NCBI GenBank assembly: GCA_903819815.1
Contig: CAIJFC010000340.1
Location: 1-17,812, forward strand
Length of the DNA: 17,812 nt
Direction of reading: 5' to 3'
DNA from: an uncultured Bacteroidota bacterium
GTDB lineage: Bacteria > Bacteroidota > Bacteroidia > Flavobacteriales > Flavobacteriaceae
The position numbers were made by a program, and so were the translations under genes. The first letter of the stretch is position 1. Every line of letters begins with the position of its first letter. The notes below the pieces were generated by a model, which was given only the letters and a program-made list of their open reading frames with translations, had not been told where the DNA came from and did not search any database. This document shows, one piece after another, positions 1 to 5,538 of this stretch.

Positions 1-1548
1 AGCACCAACAAAGGGTTTTTAGCTCCCCGAATGACCAATGTGCAAATGAATGCCATTGCAACACCTGCATCAGGGCTGTTGGTGTATTGCACCGATTGTT
101 CGACTGCAGGTTTTTATTACTACTCAGGATCTGCCTGGTCGTCGCTTACAACCTCTAATGCCAATGCCACCACCGTTGCAAATGATTGCAATACCAATGG
201 ATTTGCAGGTAGTTATATACCATCATTGGCAGTTGCTGGCGCATCTTTTAGTGTGAAACTTACCAACAATACCTCGTTTACCAATACCACCATTTCGTTT
301 GCAGCTGCAGATCTAGTATTGAGTGGTGTAACTGGTTTAACCGTAGGTACACCCACAGGAGCTCCGGCTCTTACCGCTGGCTCCATTACTTTAACCGGAG
401 GAACTAGTGTAATTGTAACGTACCCAATTACGGGTACCCCTCCAGCTGCCGGTACCTTAACTGGCGTTTGGACAAAAACTAATTTAACGTGTACTAAAAC
501 ACAAGTAGTTTCAAGTACCATTACAGCACTTAATTGTGCTGCCTCTTCTTATACCAACAGAACTGCCAGTGATAATTATGACTATTATACGACTGCCACA
601 GTACCTTATACTGGTGGTAATGGTGGTTTATACCCTGCTCAAACTTTTGCATCAACCGGAGTTACTGGTTTAACGGCAAGTTTGTCTGCAGGTAATTTTG
701 CAGTTGGAGCAGGTAGTGTAGTACTTACCCTAACAGGTACCCCTTCTGCTACAGGAGAGGCCAACTTTGCATTGACTATTGGCGGACAAAGCTGTACTTT
801 AACGGCGAAAATCCAAGTGTTAAGTGGTTTTAATGGTGCTAGCGAAGCCACAGCAAGTGCTTCATGTAAAGCCATATTGGCCAACTTCCCTACCAGTGCA
901 AGTGGTACCTATTGGATAGATCCAGATGGCGAACAGCAGACCTTAAGCGCAATGCAGGCCTATTGCGACATGACTACCGATGGCGGAGGCTGGACATTGA
1001 TAGGGCAGTACAACCACACAGCAGCAGCTGTTACACCACTTGATAGAGCCACTTTTCCAAATATTGGAAGCAATACCATAGGAAACGAAAGTACCAGCAC
1101 CGGAACTTTTGGAACTTGGGGAGTAGCCGACTTTAGCATACGATCAATATTGCCTTATACAAGTTATAGAGTGGAGGGTTGGAACACAACCAATAATACG
1201 GGTCTCCATGTAAAAATACCTTATAGAGACTACCTTTCTAATTTTACAGGGGCTCCTAATTTTACTGGCTATACCAATTTAGCTACACCAAGCTATTGGC
1301 CAGTAACGGTCACTCGCTACAATGTAACGGGTACAAATCCTACAAATGGATCAAACTTTTATCAAATCAATACACCCGTTTTGGGCGCTTTAAACCATAC
1401 ATTTTTACATACATCACAAGGTGGAACATCTAATGGTAGTACTACATACGGTATTATGAGGGCTAGCACTTATAGCATTTGGAATAATAATGGAATTACG
1501 GATGGTGGTTCAGCCCAAAATGGCATCATGCGTCTTTATGTAAGATAA
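1..1548 (+). CDS. Secreted modular protein with C-terminal fibrinogen-like domain (5' end outside window)
   Basis: The frame is open from base 1, so the start codon and any signal peptide lie upstream; the internal ATG at 31 is not the start. Visible residues 1-20 carry a diverged form of the STTKGFLPPRM module found in the three downstream paralogues. Next come two beta-rich, Thr/Ser/Gly-rich repeats of about 105 residues (roughly 60-165 and 170-270) sharing GVTGLT and AGS-hydrophobic motifs. From about residue 285 to the end (515) is a fibrinogen-related domain: SCKAIL, GTYWIDPDG, then YCDMTTDGGGWTLIG at 321-335, ending in the IMRLYVR strand. Fibrinogen-like domains commonly bind glycans or proteins, so a surface adhesin or secreted ligand-binding role is an inference. 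By eye the G+C is higher than in the housekeeping genes here. No type IX C-terminal sorting domain is recognisable. Confidence 0.85.
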   Translation, partial: STNKGFLAPRMTNVQMNAIATPASGLLVYCTDCSTAGFYYYSGSAWSSLTTSNANATTVANDCNTNGFAGSYIPSLAVAGASFSVKLTNNTSFTNTTISFAAADLVLSGVTGLTVGTPTGAPALTAGSITLTGGTSVIVTYPITGTPPAAGTLTGVWTKTNLTCTKTQVVSSTITALNCAASSYTNRTASDNYDYYTTATVPYTGGNGGLYPAQTFASTGVTGLTASLSAGNFAVGAGSVVLTLTGTPSATGEANFALTIGGQSCTLTAKIQVLSGFNGASEATASASCKAILANFPTSASGTYWIDPDGEQQTLSAMQAYCDMTTDGGGWTLIGQYNHTAAAVTPLDRATFPNIGSNTIGNESTSTGTFGTWGVADFSIRSILPYTSYRVEGWNTTNNTGLHVKIPYRDYLSNFTGAPNFTGYTNLATPSYWPVTVTRYNVTGTNPTNGSNFYQINTPVLGALNHTFLHTSQGGTSNGSTTYGIMRASTYSIWNNNGITDGGSAQNGIMRLYVR

Positions 1549-1792
1549 TAAAATAAGTAGGTTACGGAACCTGGTTTATAGTATCTTCCTTTTTTGTAGT
1601 GTGCATGCAAATGCACAGCAGCAGTCGGAGCCCCAATGTACCAACAGTGAGGTACTGGCTACCCTGCAGCAACGCAAACCATCTTTTAAGGAATTCTATA
1701 AACCAGGTACGCCGTTACAGAATTTGAATTTTGGAAGTTTTGAATTGTACGATTTCAAATCAGAAATTAGTCCGGGTGTACCTTTAATATAG
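1538..1792 (+). pseudogene. Broken small secreted-protein gene (signal peptide plus about 50 residues)
   Basis: A GTG at 1601 would start a 63-residue protein, but the frame extends upstream as a complete signal peptide (NKISRLRNLVYSIFLFCSVH, then ANAQ) with no usable start codon. The frame leads back to an ATG at 1538 followed at once by TAA at 1541. One A-to-T change of an AAA codon would give this arrangement and remove the protein's start. The mature part (CTNSEVLATLQQRKPSFKEF onward) stops at 1792 after SPGVPLI. It is too short for a recognisable domain. I do not recognise the family. The ATG overlaps the last codons of the upstream gene in another frame. Either this is a dead gene, or it starts at a rare non-ATG codon such as ATA at 1553. 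The pseudogene call is an inference. Confidence 0.5.
1569..1708. repeat. 13-bp inverted repeat flanking the 5' half of the broken gene
   Basis: ACCTGGTTTATAG at 1569-1581 is matched exactly by its reverse complement CTATAAACCAGGT at 1696-1708. The match extends imperfectly outward (GTTACGG on one side, CCGTTAC on the other). About 114 bases lie between the arms. It may be chance, an RNA structure or the ends of a small element; no function can be assigned. Confidence 0.45.
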
Positions 1793-1820
1793 GGACAGGG
1801 TAAGGTTTAGGTGTAGCATT

Positions 1821-1899
1821 ATTAAACAATAAAAACAAATCAACAATTAAACAATTAAAACAATTAAAACGATTCAACAATTAAACTATTAAACAATTA
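1821..1899. repeat. Degenerate AATTAAAC-type simple repeat
   Basis: Units close to CAATTAAA(A)C recur about eight times in tandem, with occasional variants (CGATTCAACAATT, CTATTAAACAATT). The tract fills most of the gap between the broken gene and the first tandem paralogue. It is followed by a second short tandem, CCAAAAAA repeated twice, just before the ATG at 1942. It has no coding potential. Confidence 0.7.
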
Positions 1900-1941
1900 T
1901 GTGTAAAATCTATTTAAGTCAACCAAAAAACCAAAAAACCA

Positions 1942-2700
1942 ATGAAAAATCTACCATTATTTTTGTTACTATTAGTTAGTGTAGTTTCTTTTGCCCAAAT
2001 AGGAATTGGCACTACAGCTCCCAACAGCTCAGCTGCATTGGATGTAACCAGCACCACGAAAGGGTTTCTGCCTCCAAGAATGACAACAGTGCAAAGAGAT
2101 GCCATTGTTAGTCCTGCTACAGGCATACAGATCTATAATACTACTACCAATACCAATGATTATTTCAATGGTGCTGCTTGGATATCGGGAAGCGCAGGTG
2201 CACAGGTTACAGCAGCAACAGACCCAACATTTACAAATGCTTCTAATCAGGCAGTTTCAGCAGATTGGGTGCGAGGTGTTACTACGCCGACATATGGTAG
2301 TGCGGTATTGGATACTGGCACTAATGTTAATCTTCCACCTTTAGCTGATGCTAGTACGGCAGTAAATGTTTTAAATTTTACATTACCTAGTGCTGGTACG
2401 TGGGATGTAACCGTTCAAATGCGAGCAGCAATTACAAGTTATACGCAGGATGTATATTGGTGTCTTTGCGTTTACGACAACAACAATACGCTTGTTCCCA
2501 ATAGCGAAACTTTTTTTAATTCCACACCCGCTACTGTTGGTATTGGGCTTAATAGCACAGGACAAACAAGAGTAATAGTTACAACTACAGGAGCAGCATC
2601 TTATAGTTTGCGTGGGTATCAACCTGGCGGAACTGCTAACATTTATGCTACTAGTGATGGTGTTGGTCGTACAAAAGCAACATGGGTAAAAATTCAATAA
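1942..2700 (+). CDS. Secreted modular protein, tandem paralogue 1 (beta-sandwich-like C-terminus)
   Basis: 252 residues. Residues 1-19 are a signal peptide ending at SFAQ. Residues 20-80 form the constant module: IGIGTTAP, ALDVTSTTKGFLPPRMTTVQ, then YNTTTNTNDY and NGAAW. A linker at 92-112 (ATDPTF..SNQAVSADWVRG) is shared with the two genes downstream. The C-terminal 140 residues are unique in this window. They include AGTWDVTVQMRA near 151-162 and a WCLCVYDN strand near 173-180, and resemble a C1q/TNF-like or phage-fibre jelly roll; that fold call is weak. ATG 1942 is the only start placing the signal peptide correctly. It is probably an exported surface or secreted protein; its ligand is unknown. 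The neighbour on the 3' side starts 40 bases after the stop. Confidence 0.88.
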   Translation: MKNLPLFLLLLVSVVSFAQIGIGTTAPNSSAALDVTSTTKGFLPPRMTTVQRDAIVSPATGIQIYNTTTNTNDYFNGAAWISGSAGAQVTAATDPTFTNASNQAVSADWVRGVTTPTYGSAVLDTGTNVNLPPLADASTAVNVLNFTLPSAGTWDVTVQMRAAITSYTQDVYWCLCVYDNNNTLVPNSETFFNSTPATVGIGLNSTGQTRVIVTTTGAASYSLRGYQPGGTANIYATSDGVGRTKATWVKIQ

Positions 2701-2755
2701 ATTCTAAATAATAAAATTGTGTAAATCAAACTTGAATATCATGAAAAAATCGCTA
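2682..2755 (+). repeat. Direct repeat, copy 1 (3' end of paralogue 1 plus leader of paralogue 2)
   Basis: This copy spans the last codons of paralogue 1 (ATGGGTAAAAATTCAATAA), the 40-base gap and the first codons of paralogue 2. It is closely matched by 3414-3486. The part from TAAATCAAACTTGAATATC through the start ATG and the CGCTA of the signal-peptide codons is identical in both copies. Confidence 0.85.
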
Positions 2756-3412
2756 CCGTTTATATTGTTACTATTCACAATAATTACCCATGCCCAAATA
2801 GGCATCGGCACGAGCAGCCCTGCCCCCTCTGCACAATTGGATGTAACCAGCACCACGAAAGGGTTTCTGCCTCCAAGAATGACAACAGTGCAAAGAGATG
2901 CTATTTTTAGTCCTGCTACAGGTTTACAAGTATATAATACTACTATCAATACCAATGATTATTACAATGGTGCTGCTTGGATATCAGGAAGCTCGGGTGC
3001 ACAGGTTACAGCAGCAACAGACCCAACTTTTGCAAATGTATCTAACCAAGCAGTTTCAGCAGATTGGGTGAATGGTGCTAAGAAAACAGTTTACAGTACC
3101 GCTGAAACAGCTACTGGCAATACTTGGGTAGATGGTAAAATAATTTATCGCAGGGTAATTCAGTTTACAAACGCTACCACTGGGACAGTGTTAAATGCAA
3201 CACTAACCAGTAACTACATATCTTCAATTACAAGCATGTTTGGTTCGCTGCGATACGTGGGTGCTATTGTCCCTCTTCCTACTACAAATTGGTTTTCGTT
3301 GGCATACCAGACTAATATCAATGTTGTAGCCACTGGTTTAGCGATTGAACTAGGTACTAGTATCCCAACAGCTAATTCAGGGCATGTTATAATAGAATAC
3401 ACAAAACTTTAA
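2741..3412 (+). CDS. Secreted modular protein, tandem paralogue 2 (phage-fibre-like 'W-V-DGK' C-terminus)
   Basis: 223 residues. The frame could extend to a TTG at 2717, but those codons lie in the repeated intergenic leader. ATG 2741 starts a normal signal peptide (MKKSLPFILLLFTIITHAQ). Residues 20-80 are nearly identical to paralogue 1, and the linker ATDPTFANVSNQAVSADWV at 92-110 is also shared. After NGAKK the sequence changes entirely to TVYSTAETATGNTWVDGKII. That matches the pattern (YST-E-x-GTWIDGKxIYRR) often seen in the distal parts of phage tail and fibre proteins. The rest (about 140-223) is beta-rich and ends in VIIEYTKL. The role is inferred as a secreted or surface binding protein with a swapped tip. 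There are no phage structural genes nearby, and the signal peptide argues against a virion protein. Confidence 0.87.
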   Translation: MKKSLPFILLLFTIITHAQIGIGTSSPAPSAQLDVTSTTKGFLPPRMTTVQRDAIFSPATGLQVYNTTINTNDYYNGAAWISGSSGAQVTAATDPTFANVSNQAVSADWVNGAKKTVYSTAETATGNTWVDGKIIYRRVIQFTNATTGTVLNATLTSNYISSITSMFGSLRYVGAIVPLPTTNWFSLAYQTNINVVATGLAIELGTSIPTANSGHVIIEYTKL

Positions 3413-3413
3413 T

Positions 3414-3486
3414 ATGGGTAAAATTCAATAAATTATAAAAATCAAACTTGTATAAATCAAACTTGAATATCATGAAAAAATCGCTA
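3414..3486 (+). repeat. Direct repeat, copy 2 (leftover gene end plus leader of paralogue 3)
   Basis: Just after the stop of paralogue 2 comes ATGGGTAAAATTCAATAAATT. This is the same sequence, minus one A, that encodes the last residues and stop of paralogue 1. Here it lies outside any gene. The leader then contains a short internal duplication (ATCAAACTTG at 3441-3450 and 3456-3465). The identical leader and start region of the next gene follow. Confidence 0.85.
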
Positions 3487-4425
3487 ACTCTCGTATTGTT
3501 ATTATTAACAATTACTACCCATGCCCAAGTAGGCATTGGCACGAGCAGCCCTGCCCCCTCTGCACAATTGGATGTAACCAGCACCACCAAAGGTTTACTA
3601 CCTCCAAGAATGACAACAGTGCAAAGAGATGCTATTGTTAGTCCTACAACCGGATTACAAGTATATAATACTACTACCAATACCAACGATTATTACAATG
3701 GCTCCAATTGGGTAAGTACTTTAATCAATGGTGGGGGGGCATTGGGTACCCCTGCAAGTGCAACGCTTACCTATGCAACAGGATTGCCATTAAGTACAGG
3801 GGTTACAGGAACATTGCCTATTGCAAATGGTGGCACAGGACAAACAACAGCAAGTGCCACTTTCAATACTTTGTCTCCAGTAACTACAACAGGAGATTTG
3901 ATTATTGGTAATGGAGCAAATAGTGCTACAAGACTTGGCATTGGCACCAATGGAAAAGTATTAACAAGTAATGGAACTACAGCAAGTTGGACTACACCAA
4001 CATCGGGAGTAAACGCCACGAGCGACCCCACATTTGTAGATAATTCAATAAGTTCAGTTTCTAGTAATTGGGTAAGGGGTGCGGCGCCTATTCAGAGTTC
4101 AGGAACGTGGACACCATTGCAAGATAACGGTACTGAATACGGCAGAACTGGCATTTGTACTTGGTATAAGACTGGCAAACAAGTTATTATCATTTTTGAT
4201 ATTTATTGCAACTCGGCAAGTTGGTATGTTAGAGGACTTCCTTTTACACCAATAGCGGCTAATTTTACAGGTTCGATTGGATACAACGCCACAGCCATGG
4301 CACAGGGCGCAGGAATGATGTTGGATGGTGCTCAATCCCGTATCAATTTTTGGAATAGAGCAACTCAAACCTCTTTTCAGCTAAATGAACGATTAATAGG
4401 TTCTTGCACCTATTTCACAAATTAA
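3472..4425 (+). CDS. Secreted modular protein, tandem paralogue 3 (phage-fibre-like 'GTWTP' C-terminus)
   Basis: 317 residues from ATG 3472; the TTG at 3448 is in the duplicated leader. The signal peptide ends at THAQ (residue 19), and residues 20-80 match paralogues 1 and 2. Unlike them, about 95 residues are inserted at roughly 85-180: a Gly/Thr-rich stretch with GVTGTLPIANGGTGQTTAS and LGIGTNGKVLTSNGTTASW, motifs common in fibre shafts of Bacteroidota proteins and phages. The shared linker returns at 183-203 (ATSDPTF...SSNWVRGA). The C-terminus starts SGTWTPLQDNGTEYG at 210-224 and continues with a WYKTGKQVIIIFDI strand and GLPFTPIA. This is the GTWTP-type tail-fibre domain pattern. A run of seven G at 3733-3739 lies in the coding sequence. 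Its role as a secreted binding protein is inferred. Confidence 0.88.
   Translation: MKKSLTLVLLLLTITTHAQVGIGTSSPAPSAQLDVTSTTKGLLPPRMTTVQRDAIVSPTTGLQVYNTTTNTNDYYNGSNWVSTLINGGGALGTPASATLTYATGLPLSTGVTGTLPIANGGTGQTTASATFNTLSPVTTTGDLIIGNGANSATRLGIGTNGKVLTSNGTTASWTTPTSGVNATSDPTFVDNSISSVSSNWVRGAAPIQSSGTWTPLQDNGTEYGRTGICTWYKTGKQVIIIFDIYCNSASWYVRGLPFTPIAANFTGSIGYNATAMAQGAGMMLDGAQSRINFWNRATQTSFQLNERLIGSCTYFTN
3733..3739 (+). repeat. G7 homopolymer inside paralogue 3
   Basis: Seven consecutive G encode part of the NGGGAL segment at the start of the inserted module. Gain or loss of one G would shift the frame and truncate the protein before its variable C-terminus, so this is a possible slippage site. 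Confidence 0.75.
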
Positions 4426-4454
4426 TAAAACAAGTTAAAAGTAGCCTCCGCATT

Positions 4455-4488
4455 TCCTTGAACCGATAAATACTGCGATGTTCAAGGA
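4455..4488. repeat. 9-bp inverted repeat in decayed DNA
   Basis: TCCTTGAAC at 4455-4463 pairs exactly with GTTCAAGGA at 4480-4488 across a 16-base loop. No T-run follows, so it is not a standard terminator. It marks the boundary between the end of the tandem cluster and the thioredoxin-like remnant. Confidence 0.5.
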
Positions 4489-4619
4489 TGAATGGTATTA
4501 ATTTTAAAAACTATGCTGTCATAGGAACCCCAACAATCTATTTGTTAGACAATAATGGGATAGTACTTTCTAAAATGGCAACAGTAACGGAGGTGTTGGA
4601 TTTTGTGAATAAAAAATAA
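4470..4619 (+). pseudogene. C-terminal remnant of a thioredoxin-like (TlpA-type) protein
   Basis: An in-frame stretch closed by stops at 4467 and 4617 encodes about 49 residues: ILRCSRMNG, then NFKNYAVIGTPTIYLLDNNG, IVLSKM and a short C-terminal helix ending DFVNKK. The pattern Y-x-V-x-GTPT-x-YLLD-x-x-G is the cis-proline segment and last strands of periplasmic thioredoxin/TlpA-like redoxins. The N-terminal half of the fold with the CxxC active site is missing, and upstream frames are interrupted. It therefore looks like the 3' end of a deleted gene. An ATG at 4488 could be read but would give only 43 residues. A functional mini-protein is unlikely. Confidence 0.65.
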
Positions 4620-4676
4620 TATCGTTAATCAATACTTCAGATAGTTTTTTAATACCTCCAATTAATAATTGCGCCT

Positions 4677-4684
4677 TAATTTTG
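4677..4684 (+). promoter_or_regulatory. Bacteroidota-type -7 promoter element upstream of the small membrane protein
   Basis: TAATTTTG fits the TAnnTTTG consensus exactly and lies 27 bases before the ATG at 4712. No good -33 TTG is seen at the usual spacing, so the call rests on the -7 box and its position. Confidence 0.5.
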
Positions 4685-4711
4685 CAAAAAAATTAAAGAT
4701 CTCTAATAGTT

Positions 4712-5104
4712 ATGATTTTCACCAAAAAAAGTATTAAATCATTAAATTTTAAAAAAACAGAAGTTATTTTAAAACTAAATTTATTGGGCAAATTAGAAAC
4801 CCATAATATTGATGACATTGAAAAAATATTTATCAAGATTAAAAAAAATAAAGATTTTTATTTTATTGATACTATAAGTTTCCTGATTTTTGCCCTTGGT
4901 TTGCTAGCATGTTGGATTAGATTCTATACTAGTTTCTATATTAGTTTGATGCTGCTTTTCTGTTGGACATTATATTTAATAAATAACAGAGTTTATTTCC
5001 TTCGAATTAAATTAAAAAATGGTAAATCCTATAATTATTACTTCACCAAATCTATTAAATACGATATTCTTGAAAAAATTAAAATAATAAGAGGTAAGTT
5101 ATAA
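4712..5104 (+). CDS. Small membrane protein of unknown function
   Basis: 130 residues. It has a Lys-rich N-terminal part (about 1-50) without a signal peptide, then two adjacent hydrophobic helices at roughly 51-69 and 72-91 separated by a short polar turn with Arg70. A charged C-terminal segment rich in Lys, Tyr and Ile (92-130) follows. This layout suggests an inner-membrane helical hairpin with both ends on the same side, probably cytoplasmic. I recognise no family motif. A -7 promoter element lies just upstream and a hairpin with a T-run lies about 80 bases downstream, so it could be a single-gene transcript. Base composition is strongly AT-rich, unlike the modular proteins before it. It could be an accessory or lineage-specific gene. 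Confidence 0.7.
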   Translation: MIFTKKSIKSLNFKKTEVILKLNLLGKLETHNIDDIEKIFIKIKKNKDFYFIDTISFLIFALGLLACWIRFYTSFYISLMLLFCWTLYLINNRVYFLRIKLKNGKSYNYYFTKSIKYDILEKIKIIRGKL

Positions 5105-5182
5105 TATCAAATTTTAATACTAATGCCATTCAAAATTATTATTAAAAACATTTGATAGTTCCGCTTTTACCCTATAAAGCAG

Positions 5183-5239
5183 CTAGTGTAAATAAATTGA
5201 GGGACCTATTGTAGCAATTGTGCACTAGGGTTTTTTTTT
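5183..5239 (+). terminator. Composite hairpin followed by T9 run
   Basis: CTAGTG (5183-5188) pairs with CACTAG (5223-5228) and, inside it, AATTG (5195-5199) pairs with CAATT (5215-5219). A GG and nine T at 5231-5239 follow. It is a plausible terminator for the small membrane protein or the 3' end of a small RNA. The stem is interrupted, so confidence is moderate. Confidence 0.4.
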
Positions 5240-5246
5240 ATTTTAA

Positions 5247-5275
5247 ATATAAAAACTTACGTCTTGTTTTTATAT
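5247..5275. repeat. 10-bp perfect inverted repeat
   Basis: ATATAAAAAC at 5247-5256 and GTTTTTATAT at 5266-5275 are exact reverse complements around a 9-base loop (TTACGTCTT). The AT-rich stem could act as a bidirectional terminator between the convergent genes or be a remnant; the function is unknown. Confidence 0.45.
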
Positions 5276-5538
5276 GAAGTTCTTTAGAAGGAGTCAATTA
5301 ACATATTTATATTCTAAAAAGTACAACTCTTGTGCTACTTTTCTAATGAAATAAACTAAAAGTAAAATTATGTTTAAAATATTAATTGTGAGAAATCGTA
5401 TTTAATTTCAAAAAACACTTAAAAAAATTAATCAATAATGTGCACGAACACAAATTATTTAGCTCAGTAAATTAGGAATAAAATTCAAATATCCAAGATT
5501 AAAACATGATTTTTTATTAAATAAAAATTAAATTATTC

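Larger units (their letters stand above)
5105..5538. other. 434-base AT-rich intergenic region without a convincing gene
   Basis: Only short frames are present, for example 26 codons from the ATG at 5274, with no recognisable motif. The visible structure is limited to two hairpins, annotated separately. It separates the plus-strand small membrane protein from the 3' end of murF on the other strand. No transposase fragment, tRNA or repeat array is seen. Confidence 0.7.

Noticed and set aside
1821..1899. CRISPR-like array from the regularly spaced CAATTAAAC units
   Set aside because: Units are too short, contiguous and degenerate, with no spacers. This is a simple AT-rich repeat.
2717..2741. 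TTG starts at 2717 and 3448 extending paralogues 2 and 3
   Set aside because: The added residues come from the duplicated intergenic leader and would precede an otherwise normal signal peptide. The ATGs at 2741 and 3472 fit.
1914..3686. Repeated antisense frames with similar translations opposite the three tandem genes (1914-2126, 2704-2955, 3387-3686)
   Set aside because: They are similar only because the sense-strand N-terminal modules are duplicated. They lack starts or signals of their own and overlap clearly coding DNA.
1942..4425. Diversity-generating retroelement as the source of variable C-termini
   Set aside because: No reverse transcriptase or template repeat is visible, and the C-termini are wholly unrelated rather than point-varied at adenines.
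1942..4425. Prophage tail-fibre genes
   Set aside because: All three have clear signal peptides and there are no tail, capsid, lysis or integrase genes in the window. Phage resemblance is limited to shaft and tip modules.
5274..5354. 26-codon frame in the long intergenic gap
   Set aside because: It has no recognisable motif, start context or neighbour support; chance frames of this size are expected in AT-rich DNA.
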